A DNA stretch of 64,000 nt from UMGS1696 sp964463375 (GCA_964463375.1 CAYXBQ010000002.1:127795-191794), one strand, 5' to 3'; positions 17,561-26,880 are shown, numbered from the stretch's first letter. Translations and numbers: made by a program. Notes: generated from the letters alone by a model not told the origin.

Positions 17561-20023
17561 ATGTCTAAAAAACGGATCATGACCGTACTCCTCATTGCTG
17601 CGATGCTGTTGTCCACAGGTGCAGCTACCGGCTGTGACCAAGAGGCGATCAAAACAGCAGTTCTGGAAAACCTGGAATCAGCCGTTTTCAGTGGTTCTGA
17701 CACGGACGGCGAACAAAAAGAGATCGAAACGACAGAGGGCAACGAGGAAGGGAACAGGGAAACCGACGTATCTGTAGACGGTGGATCCGTGGATGTGGTG
17801 ACAGCCGAACCGGTGAAGTCCAAGCGCACCAATGTATATCAAAGCATACCCATTGCACTGCCGGACGAGATCGGCGAAGGCAACGGCTATGTCCAGGATA
17901 TGGTCAGCATCGGTGACCGGATCTACATGGAGTACATGCAGCAAACCGACGATGCTTCGGAAACATGGGAAATATGGCTGTATAGCACCGACGTGACCGG
18001 GGAAAACCAAATCCTTGTGCCGTTTCAGGATCCATTCGAGGGCAGTGGCTGCATGATCAAGCTGTACGCAGGTGAGGAGAAGCTCTATGCCCTGTACCAG
18101 ACCTGGTATGAAAACAACGGCTATTGGCTCATGGAGCTGGATCCGGCGGACGGCAGCGTGACAAAGCTGTACGATCTAAACGTGGCAAAGGATGCACTGG
18201 GCCTGACTGCCGAGGATAGCTTCTACATCGTCGATGTGGCACTGTCCGGACACACCGTCTACCTCCATCGAGAAAACGTGCTCGTCCCCTATGATCTGCA
18301 AACGGAGACCTGTGGCAGTATCATCGACCCGCCGGAGGACGTTATGGGATTTGCCAGCACCTACGGTACGGACGAGGGCATATACTTCACGGCCTATAAC
18401 GAACAATATGAACAAAACTTTTATGTTCTCGATCCGGCAACCGGCACCGCCACGCCGACCGAGATCGGTGACCCCGGTTATTTCGACCCCATCGGGTTCT
18501 ACGACGGGTTGCTCTACTTCAACATCTACGATGCCGTTTTGACCTACGATTTCGAGCATGGTCATGTGGGTCAGCTCTTGTCCTTCCTCAATTGCGACAT
18601 CCATCCGTCCGAGATCACGCATATGGTGATCACCGCCGACGGCACTTTGGTATATTACACCGGTTTAGACGACGGCAGAATATCCAGGATCGGCGGCAGG
18701 CTGCAGACGCTGGAACGGATCCCCGACGATCAGCTGCCGGAGGAAGTGCTGTTGACCCTTGCCACGACCTACTACGATTATAGCTTAGAGGCTGCCGTGG
18801 TGCGCTACAATCGGCAGACCGAGGGCGTACACATTGCCATCCAGGATTACAGCTATATGGCAGATGGCGAGCACGATGCTGCATACTGGATCTGCGAAGA
18901 TATTTTTGGTGGCGAAGCACCGGATCTGGTGCTGCTAGATCGATTTACGCCTGTAGAAACATACTACAAAAAAGGTGCGTTGGTGGATCTGCATCCGTAC
19001 ATGGATGGTACCAACGGCATCGATCGTTCCCAATACTTTGATAACATCTTCAAGGCCTGCGAACGGGACAGCAAGCTGTACGCACTGATTACCAATTACA
19101 GTTTGGAGACCATGGCAGCCAAGTCAGCTTATGTGGGCGATAACGGCGGTTGGACCCTGTCGGAAATGTTAGACACCATCGAATCGATGCCGGATGGTAT
19201 GCGTGCCTTTGCCGATTACGGACGAGACGATCTTTTGGCACAGCTCATGCAGTATTGTGGCGAGCTCTTTATCGATTGGGAAAACGGCACCACCAGCTTT
19301 GCCTCCGAGGATCTCATGCGTCTGCTCACATACTTGAAGACCTACCCGGAAAAGTCCGTTCTGAATGCCTACTACGAAGACGGCGAAACGGATACCGGAA
19401 CGAACTTCATGCGTGCATACGATATGCGGTACTACAAGGATACGGCACTGCTGGAAACGTCCTATATGTATGACGTGTGTGGGTATTGGAACCTCTTTCG
19501 AGCCTTTGCGGAAAACCCCACGGTGATCGGCTATCCGACAAACGAAGGCAACGGCACGATCGTCCGTCCCACATTGGAACTGGGCATCGGTGCTACCTCC
19601 GTGAACAAGGACAGCGCCTGGGATTTCCTGCGGTATCTGCTGACATCAGAGGACGATCTGGAGATGTACGAGAGCTATCTTCCCATCTCCAAAGCACGGT
19701 TCGAAAAGCTGGTGGACGGCGCTGAAGCGTACTATGCTGGTTCGTATACCTATTCGGAAGACGACTACGACTATATGCTCCAGGAGTACGGCGAGGAATA
19801 CGTCACCTACCACCGCCAGGCCAATCAGCCCTATACCAAAGAGATGGGGCAAAAGGTTTACGATCTGGCCGCCGGTGCCACCAAGGTCACACGAATGACC
19901 GACGGTATCATTGCCATCATCCAGGAAGAGGCAAGCGCCTACTTTGCCGACAGCCAAACAGTCGAGGAAGCTGCACAGTCGATGGACAGTCGTGTACAAG
20001 CGTATATAGCTGAGATCAGCTAA
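17561..20023 (+). CDS. Large lipoprotein: propeller-like domain fused to solute-binding domain (copy 2)
   Basis: This 820-residue paralog of the preceding gene has a lipobox ending TGAATGC (Cys 25), an acidic linker of about 60 residues, the shared KSKRTNVY block, a propeller-like region (about 95-385) and a solute-binding domain from about 390 (VLLTLATTYYDYSLEA). DRSQYFDNIFKACERDSKLY and AYVGDNGGWTLSEML match the other copies closely. The short gap of 45 bases, the strong GGAGG site and similar start regions show tandem duplication and probable co-expression. Divergence between copies suggests different ligands. Confidence 0.8.
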   Translation: MSKKRIMTVLLIAAMLLSTGAATGCDQEAIKTAVLENLESAVFSGSDTDGEQKEIETTEGNEEGNRETDVSVDGGSVDVVTAEPVKSKRTNVYQSIPIALPDEIGEGNGYVQDMVSIGDRIYMEYMQQTDDASETWEIWLYSTDVTGENQILVPFQDPFEGSGCMIKLYAGEEKLYALYQTWYENNGYWLMELDPADGSVTKLYDLNVAKDALGLTAEDSFYIVDVALSGHTVYLHRENVLVPYDLQTETCGSIIDPPEDVMGFASTYGTDEGIYFTAYNEQYEQNFYVLDPATGTATPTEIGDPGYFDPIGFYDGLLYFNIYDAVLTYDFEHGHVGQLLSFLNCDIHPSEITHMVITADGTLVYYTGLDDGRISRIGGRLQTLERIPDDQLPEEVLLTLATTYYDYSLEAAVVRYNRQTEGVHIAIQDYSYMADGEHDAAYWICEDIFGGEAPDLVLLDRFTPVETYYKKGALVDLHPYMDGTNGIDRSQYFDNIFKACERDSKLYALITNYSLETMAAKSAYVGDNGGWTLSEMLDTIESMPDGMRAFADYGRDDLLAQLMQYCGELFIDWENGTTSFASEDLMRLLTYLKTYPEKSVLNAYYEDGETDTGTNFMRAYDMRYYKDTALLETSYMYDVCGYWNLFRAFAENPTVIGYPTNEGNGTIVRPTLELGIGATSVNKDSAWDFLRYLLTSEDDLEMYESYLPISKARFEKLVDGAEAYYAGSYTYSEDDYDYMLQEYGEEYVTYHRQANQPYTKEMGQKVYDLAAGATKVTRMTDGIIAIIQEEASAYFADSQTVEEAAQSMDSRVQAYIAEIS

Positions 20024-20061
20024 AACCAACATATAGCATACGGAAAACGGAGGAAATACAT

Positions 20062-22566
20062 ATGCAAAAAAAACGGATCATGACCCTGCTGCTTACGGCG
20101 GCGATGCTGCTGTCTGCAGGTGCTGCCACAAGCTGCGGCAAAAAGAACACAGGCCCGGTGAAATCCAAACGTACCAATGTGTACAGCAGCACGCCCCTGG
20201 AGCTGCCGGAGGACATTACGTACATCCAAAATATGGTCTGCTCGAATGATACGATCTATCTGATGTACACCAAGCAGGTCGAAGTCAAGCACTACAACGA
20301 TGGCACCGAGGAAGAAGCAAACGCCGGACAAGAGCCGGGCTTTGCAGCAGCGGTAGAAGTAGAGGTAGCGGTAGCAGAAGTCGAGGAAGTCATGGAAGTC
20401 ACGGATGACGATATGGATATTGCCATAGAAGAGCCCGTGTATGAAGAAACAGAGGACTACTACATCGAATACGTTACGCAGACATGGCTGTACAGCACGG
20501 ATCTGACTGGGGAGAACAAAACGCACGTCCAGTTCCAGAAGCCCTTCGAGGGCAACCGCGGCTATATGCGCCAGCTCCTCAGCGAGGACGGACAGCTCTA
20601 TGCCCTGTATGAGACCTGGGGCGAGATGGAAGGCAATTGGCTGTACCAGATCGATCCGGTGGATGGCAGCGTAACGAAGCAGTACGACCTGTCCAACGCC
20701 AAGGAAGCACTGGGTATGACGGAAGACGACTATTTCTATCCCAACAGTGTAGCGCTGTCTGACAATACCGCATACATCAACTGTGACGCAAAGATTGTCC
20801 CCTATGACCTGCAAAGCGAGACCTTCGGCAAAGCCGTCGATCTGTCGGACAAAGTCGGTTGGACCAATGCCCTGTACGCCATGGACGATGGCCTCTACTA
20901 TGCAGGCTATATCGAAGGCAAGGGACAGACCTTCTTTACCCTCGATCTGGCAACGGGAGAATCCACCGAAGTGGAGATCGAAGGGATCACCTATTACAAT
21001 CCCATTGGCGACCACGACGGCAAGATCTACTTCACGAAAAACGATGGTATCCTTGCCTACGATACCGTGACCGGAACCAGCAGCGAAGCTATCAACTACA
21101 TCAACTGCGACATCAATCCCACCGAAGTCAATACCGTAGTCCTGACTGCCGAGGGCAGAATGGCATATTATTCCAGCTCCTGGAACAGCATGACGGAGAA
21201 AAACATCAACTCCCTACAGGTGCTCGATCGGATCCCCGATGAACAGATGCAGGAGGAAGTGCTGCTGACCATCGCCAGCGCCTACTACAACTACGATCTG
21301 CAGGACGTGGTGATCGGCTTCAATCGGCAGAACACCGGTGTACGCCTGAACATCAAGGATTATGACGAATACAATACCGCCGAAAACAATTATGAAGGTG
21401 CTGTCACCCAGCTCAATGCAGACATCACCATGGGCAACGTGCCCGATCTTCTGGTACTGGATAGCGAGCTGCCGGTGGAGAGCTACTTCAGCAAGGGCGT
21501 GCTGGTGGATCTGTATCCCTACATGGACAGCGAGGAGAACGGCATCGATCGTTCCCAGTATCTGGAAAACGTCTTCAAGGCCTGTGAACAGAACGGCAAG
21601 CTGTATTCTCTGATCACATCTTTCACCCTTGCCACGCTGTCTGCCAAGTCTGCATACGTAGGGGACACGTCCGGCTGGACCATGACGCAGATGCTGGATG
21701 CCATCGAAGCCATGCCGGAGGGAATGCGTGCCTTCAGCGATTTCGGACGGGATAACCTACTGGAACGGCTGTTCTCCTACTGCGGCGACATCTTCATCGA
21801 CTGGGAGACCGGCACCACCAATTTTGAATCCGAGGATTTCATTCGTTTGATCGAATTTTTGAAGACCTGCCCGGAAAAATCCATCACGGATGCCTACTAC
21901 GACACCGTAGATTACGACAACTACGATTACAAGGAAGAAGAAGAATTCTGGAACAACTACAGCATGCGGTACTATAAGGATACGGCACTGTTCAATGCAG
22001 ATGATATCTATCGTCTGAATGGGTACACCAATGTCCACAACACCTTCGCAGGAGATGCGACCATGATCGGCTATCCCACAAACGACGGCGGCAACGGTGC
22101 CGTGATCCAGCCCAACCTGGAGATCGGCATTTGTGCTTCCTCCGTGAACAAGGACAGCGCATGGGTCTTCTTGAAGTATCTGCTGACGAACGAGGACTAT
22201 TTTGAATCCACATACGCCTTTACCGTTGCCAAGAAGTGGCTGGACAAGAGCCTGGCAGAATCCGAGGAATACTACCAGGATTGGTACGGCGGCTACACGG
22301 AAGAAGACTTGACCTATATGCGTGAACAGTACAGCGAAGAATACGTGGAGTACCTCCAGAAAGCCAATGAGAAGTACACCTTAGAGCAGGGACAGAAGAC
22401 CTACGATCTGGTCGTCGGTGCCACCAAGGTCGTTCGGACAAACAACGATCTCTTGACCATCATCAAGGAAGAGCTCAGCTCCTTCTTTGGCGGCGGCAAA
22501 TCGGCCGAGGAAGCTGCCCGGATCATCAACAGCCGTGCCAGAGTGTACGTAGCGGAAAATAGCTAA
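20062..22566 (+). CDS. Large lipoprotein: propeller-like domain fused to solute-binding domain (copy 3)
   Basis: This is the third paralog, 834 residues. The lipobox ends GAATSC (Cys 25). Unlike the other two it has almost no linker: KSKRTNVY comes about eight residues after the lipidated Cys. An extra strongly acidic stretch (about 78-135, rich in Glu, Asp and Val) is instead inserted into the first propeller unit. The solute-binding part begins near VLLTIASAYYNYDLQD and keeps DRSQYLENVFKACEQNGKLY. It ends the cluster; a hairpin lies just after the stop. Confidence 0.8.
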   Translation: MQKKRIMTLLLTAAMLLSAGAATSCGKKNTGPVKSKRTNVYSSTPLELPEDITYIQNMVCSNDTIYLMYTKQVEVKHYNDGTEEEANAGQEPGFAAAVEVEVAVAEVEEVMEVTDDDMDIAIEEPVYEETEDYYIEYVTQTWLYSTDLTGENKTHVQFQKPFEGNRGYMRQLLSEDGQLYALYETWGEMEGNWLYQIDPVDGSVTKQYDLSNAKEALGMTEDDYFYPNSVALSDNTAYINCDAKIVPYDLQSETFGKAVDLSDKVGWTNALYAMDDGLYYAGYIEGKGQTFFTLDLATGESTEVEIEGITYYNPIGDHDGKIYFTKNDGILAYDTVTGTSSEAINYINCDINPTEVNTVVLTAEGRMAYYSSSWNSMTEKNINSLQVLDRIPDEQMQEEVLLTIASAYYNYDLQDVVIGFNRQNTGVRLNIKDYDEYNTAENNYEGAVTQLNADITMGNVPDLLVLDSELPVESYFSKGVLVDLYPYMDSEENGIDRSQYLENVFKACEQNGKLYSLITSFTLATLSAKSAYVGDTSGWTMTQMLDAIEAMPEGMRAFSDFGRDNLLERLFSYCGDIFIDWETGTTNFESEDFIRLIEFLKTCPEKSITDAYYDTVDYDNYDYKEEEEFWNNYSMRYYKDTALFNADDIYRLNGYTNVHNTFAGDATMIGYPTNDGGNGAVIQPNLEIGICASSVNKDSAWVFLKYLLTNEDYFESTYAFTVAKKWLDKSLAESEEYYQDWYGGYTEEDLTYMREQYSEEYVEYLQKANEKYTLEQGQKTYDLVVGATKVVRTNNDLLTIIKEELSSFFGGGKSAEEAARIINSRARVYVAENS

Positions 22567-22571
22567 AACAG

Positions 22572-22616
22572 AAAAAAATGAGTCGAAAACGACAAACCAT
22601 CGCTTTCGGCTCATTT
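22572..22616. terminator. Hairpin after the third lipoprotein gene
   Basis: AAATGAG-CGAAA (22576-22588) pairs with TTTCG-CTCATTT (22604-22616) around one wobble. The T-run is good only on the minus strand; on the plus strand only TTT follows, so it may merely reduce read-through into the next gene. Confidence 0.4.
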
Positions 22617-22652
22617 GCTGATTCAAAAAACCAAACAAGAGAGGTAGACCTT

Positions 22653-23252
22653 ATGAGAAAAGCACTCCTCAATGGCATCGCCGCCGGTTTTATGATCGGG
22701 ATCGGTGCAGCCGTATTTCTGTCCTGCGAAAACAAAGTGGTGGGAGCGGTACTGTTTGCCGTAGCCCTGACGGTGATCTGCCAGCTGGACATGATGCTGT
22801 TCACTGGCAAGATCGGCTACATCGTAAACGCCCACACCAAAAACGACATCCTTGCCACGGTATTCTGTCTCCTCGGCAATGCCATTGGTACCTGCATTTC
22901 CGGCCTTGCCATAGGCTATTGCCGTCCCGCACTGCCGGAGGTGGCTGTGTCCATGACGAACAACAAGCTGTCCCAGCCGCTGCCCATGGTGCTGGTATCC
23001 GCCATTTTCTGCGGTATCCTCATGTACAGCGCCGTGGCCATCTTCAAGGAGAAGGGCTCTATGGCAGGTATCATATACTGCGTGCCGGTGTTCATCCTGT
23101 CCGGCTTCGAGCATTCCATCGCCGATATGGCGTATTTCTGGGTGGCAACGAATGGCGGGCTGCAAGCAGTTCTGTTCATCCTCGTGGTGATCCTTGGCAA
23201 CTCCATCGGCGGCTGCCTGATCCCAGCTCTGAAAAAGCTGGCAGGAAACTGA
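22653..23252 (+). CDS. Formate/nitrite transporter (FNT) family channel
   Basis: This 199-residue hydrophobic protein has about six helices in the FNT arrangement, with LFTGKIGYIVNAH and FILSGFEHSIADMAYF in the positions of the two selectivity loops. FNT pentamers pass formate, nitrite or hydrosulfide. It is shorter than typical members (about 250-290 residues), chiefly in the tails. The start MRKALLNG is chosen because GAGAGG precedes it; an upstream in-frame ATG lies inside the hairpin. In a fermenting anaerobe formate export would be sensible, and a glycyl radical enzyme is encoded 5 kb away. Confidence 0.85.
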   Translation: MRKALLNGIAAGFMIGIGAAVFLSCENKVVGAVLFAVALTVICQLDMMLFTGKIGYIVNAHTKNDILATVFCLLGNAIGTCISGLAIGYCRPALPEVAVSMTNNKLSQPLPMVLVSAIFCGILMYSAVAIFKEKGSMAGIIYCVPVFILSGFEHSIADMAYFWVATNGGLQAVLFILVVILGNSIGGCLIPALKKLAGN

Positions 23253-23265
23253 TCCTATGCAACAT

Positions 23266-23302
23266 AAAAAACGGTAGGCCATCAAAAACCTACCGTTTTT
23301 TT
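23266..23302. terminator. Bidirectional terminator
   Basis: AAAAAACGGTAGG pairs perfectly with CCTACCGTTTTTTT around a ten-base loop, between the FNT gene and the leftward zinc-protein gene. Confidence 0.9.
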
Positions 23303-23330
23303 GAAGTCAATACTGCGTTGACTTATGCGA

Positions 23331-23564
23331 TCATTGGAATAACAGACAGCCCTGCTTGCGAAAATGGTCGATCCGCTCCCGCATGGCATCCTCGGTGGTG
23401 CTGTAATACGCCGCCAGACAGGTGATGCAGAGGTACTGTGTGGCACCTCGGTTGATCATTTTCTTGTGCAGCCCGATCTCATCGTGGGTCAGCTCTCTGC
23501 CGCATTCCATACAGTGCTCGCCGTCACCGATCTCCATGGATCTGGCAAGAACATTCTCAATCAT
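23331..23564 (-). CDS. Small protein with two CxxC pairs (probable zinc binder)
   Basis: This 77-residue protein carries HCMECGRELT and YLCITCLAAYY, two CxxC pairs about 25 residues apart, with HDEIGLHKK between them. This is the pattern of a zinc ribbon. The C-terminal part is a charged helix. It begins six bases after the alpha-galactosidase stop and probably shares its transcript. No function is assigned; it could be a small regulator or a chaperone-like factor. Confidence 0.65.
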   Translation of the reverse strand: MIENVLARSMEIGDGEHCMECGRELTHDEIGLHKKMINRGATQYLCITCLAAYYSTTEDAMRERIDHFRKQGCLLFQ

Positions 23565-23570
23565 ACAGAC

Positions 23571-24704
23571 TTATCTCTTTTCCAGTCTGCCTCTGTAGAT
23601 CTTGCAGTCGTGAGCAGGAACATATACGTTCATGTACTCAGCCTTCAGACCCAGATCCTCGCCGGTGAAGATGTCACGCAGGTGCAGACCATAACCGGAG
23701 GTAGCGGTCAGACCGAAGTCGTAGAATTCGCAGGTACCACCCCACTGACCGTCGGAATCGTGATCGGTGAAGTTGAAGAAGGCCAGAACGTATTCGCCGT
23801 TTGCGCAGTGCTTGAAGAAGATGGGACGTTCTCTGTCGCTGTTGACGATCATGGGCGGACGAGCTTCGGGGTCCTGGTCGATGGCGAGCAGCTCCTTGTT
23901 CTTCATCAGTGCCAGGTTCACGTCGTCGATCTTGGTCAGGTCAGAACCGATCATCAGCGGAGACTGGAACAGGCACCACAGAGCAAAGTGTACCTTGTAT
24001 TCGGTATCGGTGCAGCCGCCGTTGGCAACGTTGCCCTTGCCGTGCATACCGCAGATCAGCATGTCGATGTCGTTGTAGCAACCGGGAGCAGAGTAGCCCA
24101 GCTTGTCTACCTGGCTCATAGCGATTTCCTTGAAGGAACGGAAGCTGTCGTTCACGTCGCCGGTGGAACGATACATATGGGCACCGGTGGAACGGATCCA
24201 CTTTTCTACTTCGTCAGAACCCCAGTTGCAGGCGGAGAACAGGATCTCACGGCCGCTTTCCTTCAGAGCCATACCCATACGGTTGTACAGGATAGGACCA
24301 TTGATCAGCTTGGGCTTGTAGCAGAAGTCGTACTTCAGGAAGTCTACGCCCCATTCTGCGAAAGTCTTGGCATCGATGAATTCATAGTCGAAGCTACCGG
24401 GGTAACCAGCACAGGTACGGGTACCGGCGCAGGAGTACATACCGAACTTCAGACCCTTAGAGTGTACGTAGTCGGACAGAGCCTTCATGCCGGAGGGGAA
24501 CTTGGCAGGGTCAGCAACCATCTTGCCTTCTGCGTTTCTTTCCCGCAGAGCCCAGCAGTCGTCGATGACTACATATTCGTAGCCGGCGTCCTTCAGACCC
24601 AGAGTCACAATGGCATCAGCCGTGTCCCGAACCACCTGTTCGTTGATGTCGGCACCAAAGGTGTTCCAGGAGTTCCAACCCATCGGAGGAAGTGTAGATA
24701 ACAT
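23571..24704 (-). CDS. Alpha-galactosidase, glycoside hydrolase family 27
   Basis: At 377 residues this is a single GH27 TIM barrel with its C-terminal beta domain. PPMGWNSWNTFG opens the barrel, VIDDCWA follows, and the nucleophile is D126 in FLKYDFCYK. R179 and the acid/base D183 lie in YRSTGDVNDS, and YNDIDML matches the usual WNDPDML. It releases alpha-galactose from raffinose-type sugars and galactomannan side chains. It has no signal peptide, so it acts inside the cell on imported oligosaccharides. AAAGGAG precedes the start, and codon use is highly uniform, suggesting strong expression. Confidence 0.94.
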   Translation of the reverse strand: MLSTLPPMGWNSWNTFGADINEQVVRDTADAIVTLGLKDAGYEYVVIDDCWALRERNAEGKMVADPAKFPSGMKALSDYVHSKGLKFGMYSCAGTRTCAGYPGSFDYEFIDAKTFAEWGVDFLKYDFCYKPKLINGPILYNRMGMALKESGREILFSACNWGSDEVEKWIRSTGAHMYRSTGDVNDSFRSFKEIAMSQVDKLGYSAPGCYNDIDMLICGMHGKGNVANGGCTDTEYKVHFALWCLFQSPLMIGSDLTKIDDVNLALMKNKELLAIDQDPEARPPMIVNSDRERPIFFKHCANGEYVLAFFNFTDHDSDGQWGGTCEFYDFGLTATSGYGLHLRDIFTGEDLGLKAEYMNVYVPAHDCKIYRGRLEKR

Positions 24705-24789
24705 AATAGTATCTCCTTTTATATAAATGTATTGTTTGACTGTATTTTGAATGGATAACTTGTCTATTCCGGACAGTTCACCAAACCAG

Positions 24790-25641
24790 TTAATCGAGCG
24801 GATAGGGCAGGGGGATCACCTGTGTGCCATCCTTGTTGGCAAAGTGGTGCTGCACACCCATTTCTTCCATCCAGCCACGGACGATCACGGTCTGCCAGTT
24901 GTGGGTGTTGTAACCTTTTCCGGCATCGTTGTCCCATAACCACTGCGGCGTGGCCCACAGACAAGCCTTCGGCGCACAAGCTTCATAGAAGGATCGCTCC
25001 ACGCCGTTTTGCCCGTGATGCGCCATCTGCATGAAATCGACCTGCAGCTTTTCGGGTGCCACCGTTTCCAGCACCTGCCGCCCGCCTTCGATCCCCAGGT
25101 CGCCTACAAACAGCACGCTCTGTCCCTCTGCTTCCATCCGGAAGACCATGGACGCATTGTTGTCCGCATTGTGGGTGATGGTCGTGTCGCAGGTACGCAG
25201 GATCTCGAAATCCACCCCGTCTACGGCATAATGCTCGCCCACCTGTGCTACGCAGATCTCCGTGCCCTTTTCCCGCAGCAGCGGCAACAGCTCGTCCAGC
25301 TCCGAGATGGTGTGGGCGCAGTGCTGCTCATACTGCTCTAAGAAAGCAAAGGGCGGGAAGTTGTAGACCAGCTTGCCCACGGTGAAATCGTCCGGGAAGC
25401 GCCGCAGCATTTCGTACAGCACATCCGTGTGGTCATCGTGGGGATGGGTCAGGATCCAAAGATCGATGTGGGGCTTGCTGCCGAGAAGCGCTTCGATATA
25501 TCCGTGGAAATATTCGGTATCTTGCTTGTTGCCGCCGTCAATGGCAATGACCTTCCCATGCGCGGTAATGATGAGAAAGGACATCATTTGTGTCCGTGGA
25601 CGGCTGTCGCTTTTTTGAGCCAGAAAATGCATTGTAGTCAT
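24790..25641 (-). CDS. ComEC-like metallo-beta-lactamase fold hydrolase
   Basis: This 283-residue protein has the metal motif LTHPHDDH, further ligands in VGDLG and MAHHGQNG, and a late VIVRG strand. This layout resembles the hydrolase domain of ComEC/Rec2 and related stand-alone proteins. No signal peptide is seen. The start at 25641 is preferred because GAGGA lies ahead and a TTGACA promoter lies just upstream; a much longer frame would run over the esterase gene. It precedes the alpha-galactosidase gene by 85 bases on the same strand. The substrate is unknown. Confidence 0.85.
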   Translation of the reverse strand: MTTMHFLAQKSDSRPRTQMMSFLIITAHGKVIAIDGGNKQDTEYFHGYIEALLGSKPHIDLWILTHPHDDHTDVLYEMLRRFPDDFTVGKLVYNFPPFAFLEQYEQHCAHTISELDELLPLLREKGTEICVAQVGEHYAVDGVDFEILRTCDTTITHNADNNASMVFRMEAEGQSVLFVGDLGIEGGRQVLETVAPEKLQVDFMQMAHHGQNGVERSFYEACAPKACLWATPQWLWDNDAGKGYNTHNWQTVIVRGWMEEMGVQHHFANKDGTQVIPLPYPLD

Positions 25642-25693
25642 AGTAGTTCCTCGCATTCTGCCTACTGGCGGTGTATGTCGTTGATGTACAGAT

Positions 25694-25722
25694 ATGATAC
25701 CACATTTCTCCCCATTTGTCAA
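25694..25722 (-). promoter_or_regulatory. Promoter of the ComEC-like hydrolase gene
   Basis: On the minus strand TTGACA (25717-25722) and TATCAT (25694-25699) are 17 bases apart, with TGG before the -10. Confidence 0.8.
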
Positions 25723-25750
25723 GAATTCTAAAAAGAATCTGCCAAAAACC

Positions 25751-25779
25751 TTGCATATTGTTGCCATGTGTGCTATAAT
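25751..25779 (+). promoter_or_regulatory. Promoter of the esterase gene
   Basis: TTGCAT and a perfect TATAAT are 17 bases apart, with TGC before the -10. It is back to back with the leftward promoter. Confidence 0.8.
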
Positions 25780-25824
25780 CGAACCAAGCAAAATCCAATT
25801 CCATGGGAATAAAGGAGAACCGTT

Positions 25825-26841
25825 ATGAAAAACTATCTGCCACTGGAACAGCACAAGCTGCTGGCAGCCGATATGCAGCCCTCCCTCCGTTGGGATGGGA
25901 CCTCTTCTTTGGAGACACTGCGGGAAAAGAGCTATGCCAAGCTGTGGGAGCTGCTGGGCATGGACAAAATGCAGTCCTGTGAACCGGAAATGGAGATCAC
26001 CGCAGAGGATGAGATCCACGGCCACCGGCACATCCACTTCACCGTGCGAACAGAACCGGATTACTACACCCACTGCGACCTGCTGCTGCCCCAGACCACG
26101 CCGGAAGGGAAGCTGCCCCTGTGTGTGTGTCTGCAAGGCCACTCCACCGGTGCGCATATCTCCCTGGGTATGCCGAAATATCCGGGAGACGAGGAGACCA
26201 TCTCCGGTGGTGATCGGGACTTCTGCCTCCGTGCCATTGAGGAAGGCTATGCTGCGTTGGCCATCGACCAGCGTGCCTTCGGACAAAACGGCGGTACGGA
26301 AAAAGGCCCCGACTGCACTCGCCCGGTACTGACAGCCCTGCTGCTGGGACGTACCGTCATCGGCGAACGGGTCTGGGACATCATGCGTGTGCTGGATGCC
26401 ATGGAAGCCAACTTTGCCGATACCATCACCCTGGACGGATCTGTACTCATGGGCAACTCCGGCGGCGGCACCACCACCTATTACGCAGCCTGCTTAGAGC
26501 ATCGTTTTGCCGGATTCATGCCCTCCTGCGCCGTGTGTACCTACCGGGATTCCATCGTAGCCGTGCATCACTGCCCCTGCAACTATGTGCCTCGCATCGC
26601 AGCATATTTTGACATGGGAGACCTGGCACTGCTCATTGCGCCGAAGAAGCTGGTGATCGTCTGCGGCAAGGACGACCCGATCTTCCCCCTCCACGGCGTA
26701 AACGAGACCTTCGATATTGTCAAGAAGCTGTACGCCGGTGTGGACGCTGCGGACAACTGCGCACTGGTGGTAGGCTATGCCGGTCACCGGTTCTACGCCA
26801 ACGAGGCCTGGCCGGTCATGAAGACGCTTTTGGCAAAGTAA
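25825..26841 (+). CDS. Alpha/beta hydrolase, acetyl-xylan-esterase-like
   Basis: This is a 338-residue alpha/beta hydrolase. Core strands include LPLCVCLQGHSTGAH (oxyanion region). The nucleophile elbow is GNSGGG with Ser 212. The probable acid Asp lies in VCGKDDPIFP and the catalytic His in GYAGHRFYANEA. The form resembles the Abhydrolase_7 and acetyl xylan esterase group that removes acyl groups from sugars. No signal peptide is present, so it acts on imported substrates. It has its own promoter and a strong terminator, so it is a single-gene unit. Confidence 0.85.
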   Translation: MKNYLPLEQHKLLAADMQPSLRWDGTSSLETLREKSYAKLWELLGMDKMQSCEPEMEITAEDEIHGHRHIHFTVRTEPDYYTHCDLLLPQTTPEGKLPLCVCLQGHSTGAHISLGMPKYPGDEETISGGDRDFCLRAIEEGYAALAIDQRAFGQNGGTEKGPDCTRPVLTALLLGRTVIGERVWDIMRVLDAMEANFADTITLDGSVLMGNSGGGTTTYYAACLEHRFAGFMPSCAVCTYRDSIVAVHHCPCNYVPRIAAYFDMGDLALLIAPKKLVIVCGKDDPIFPLHGVNETFDIVKKLYAGVDAADNCALVVGYAGHRFYANEAWPVMKTLLAK

Positions 26842-26851
26842 AACGCACAAC

Positions 26852-26880
26852 AAAAGAGAGGCACCACACCTCTCTTTTCT
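26852..26880. terminator. Bidirectional terminator
   Basis: AAAAGAGAGG pairs with CCTCTCTTTT around a seven-base loop, between convergent esterase and phosphodiesterase genes. Confidence 0.88.

Noticed and set aside
23364..24701. Open frame of 445 residues on the plus strand
   Set aside because: It is the antisense shadow of the alpha-galactosidase gene, whose active-site motifs are clear; strong codon bias there leaves the opposite frame open.
25642..26286. N-terminal extension of the ComEC-like hydrolase
   Set aside because: It would overlap the esterase gene antisense and run through both divergent promoters; the shorter start has a ribosome site.
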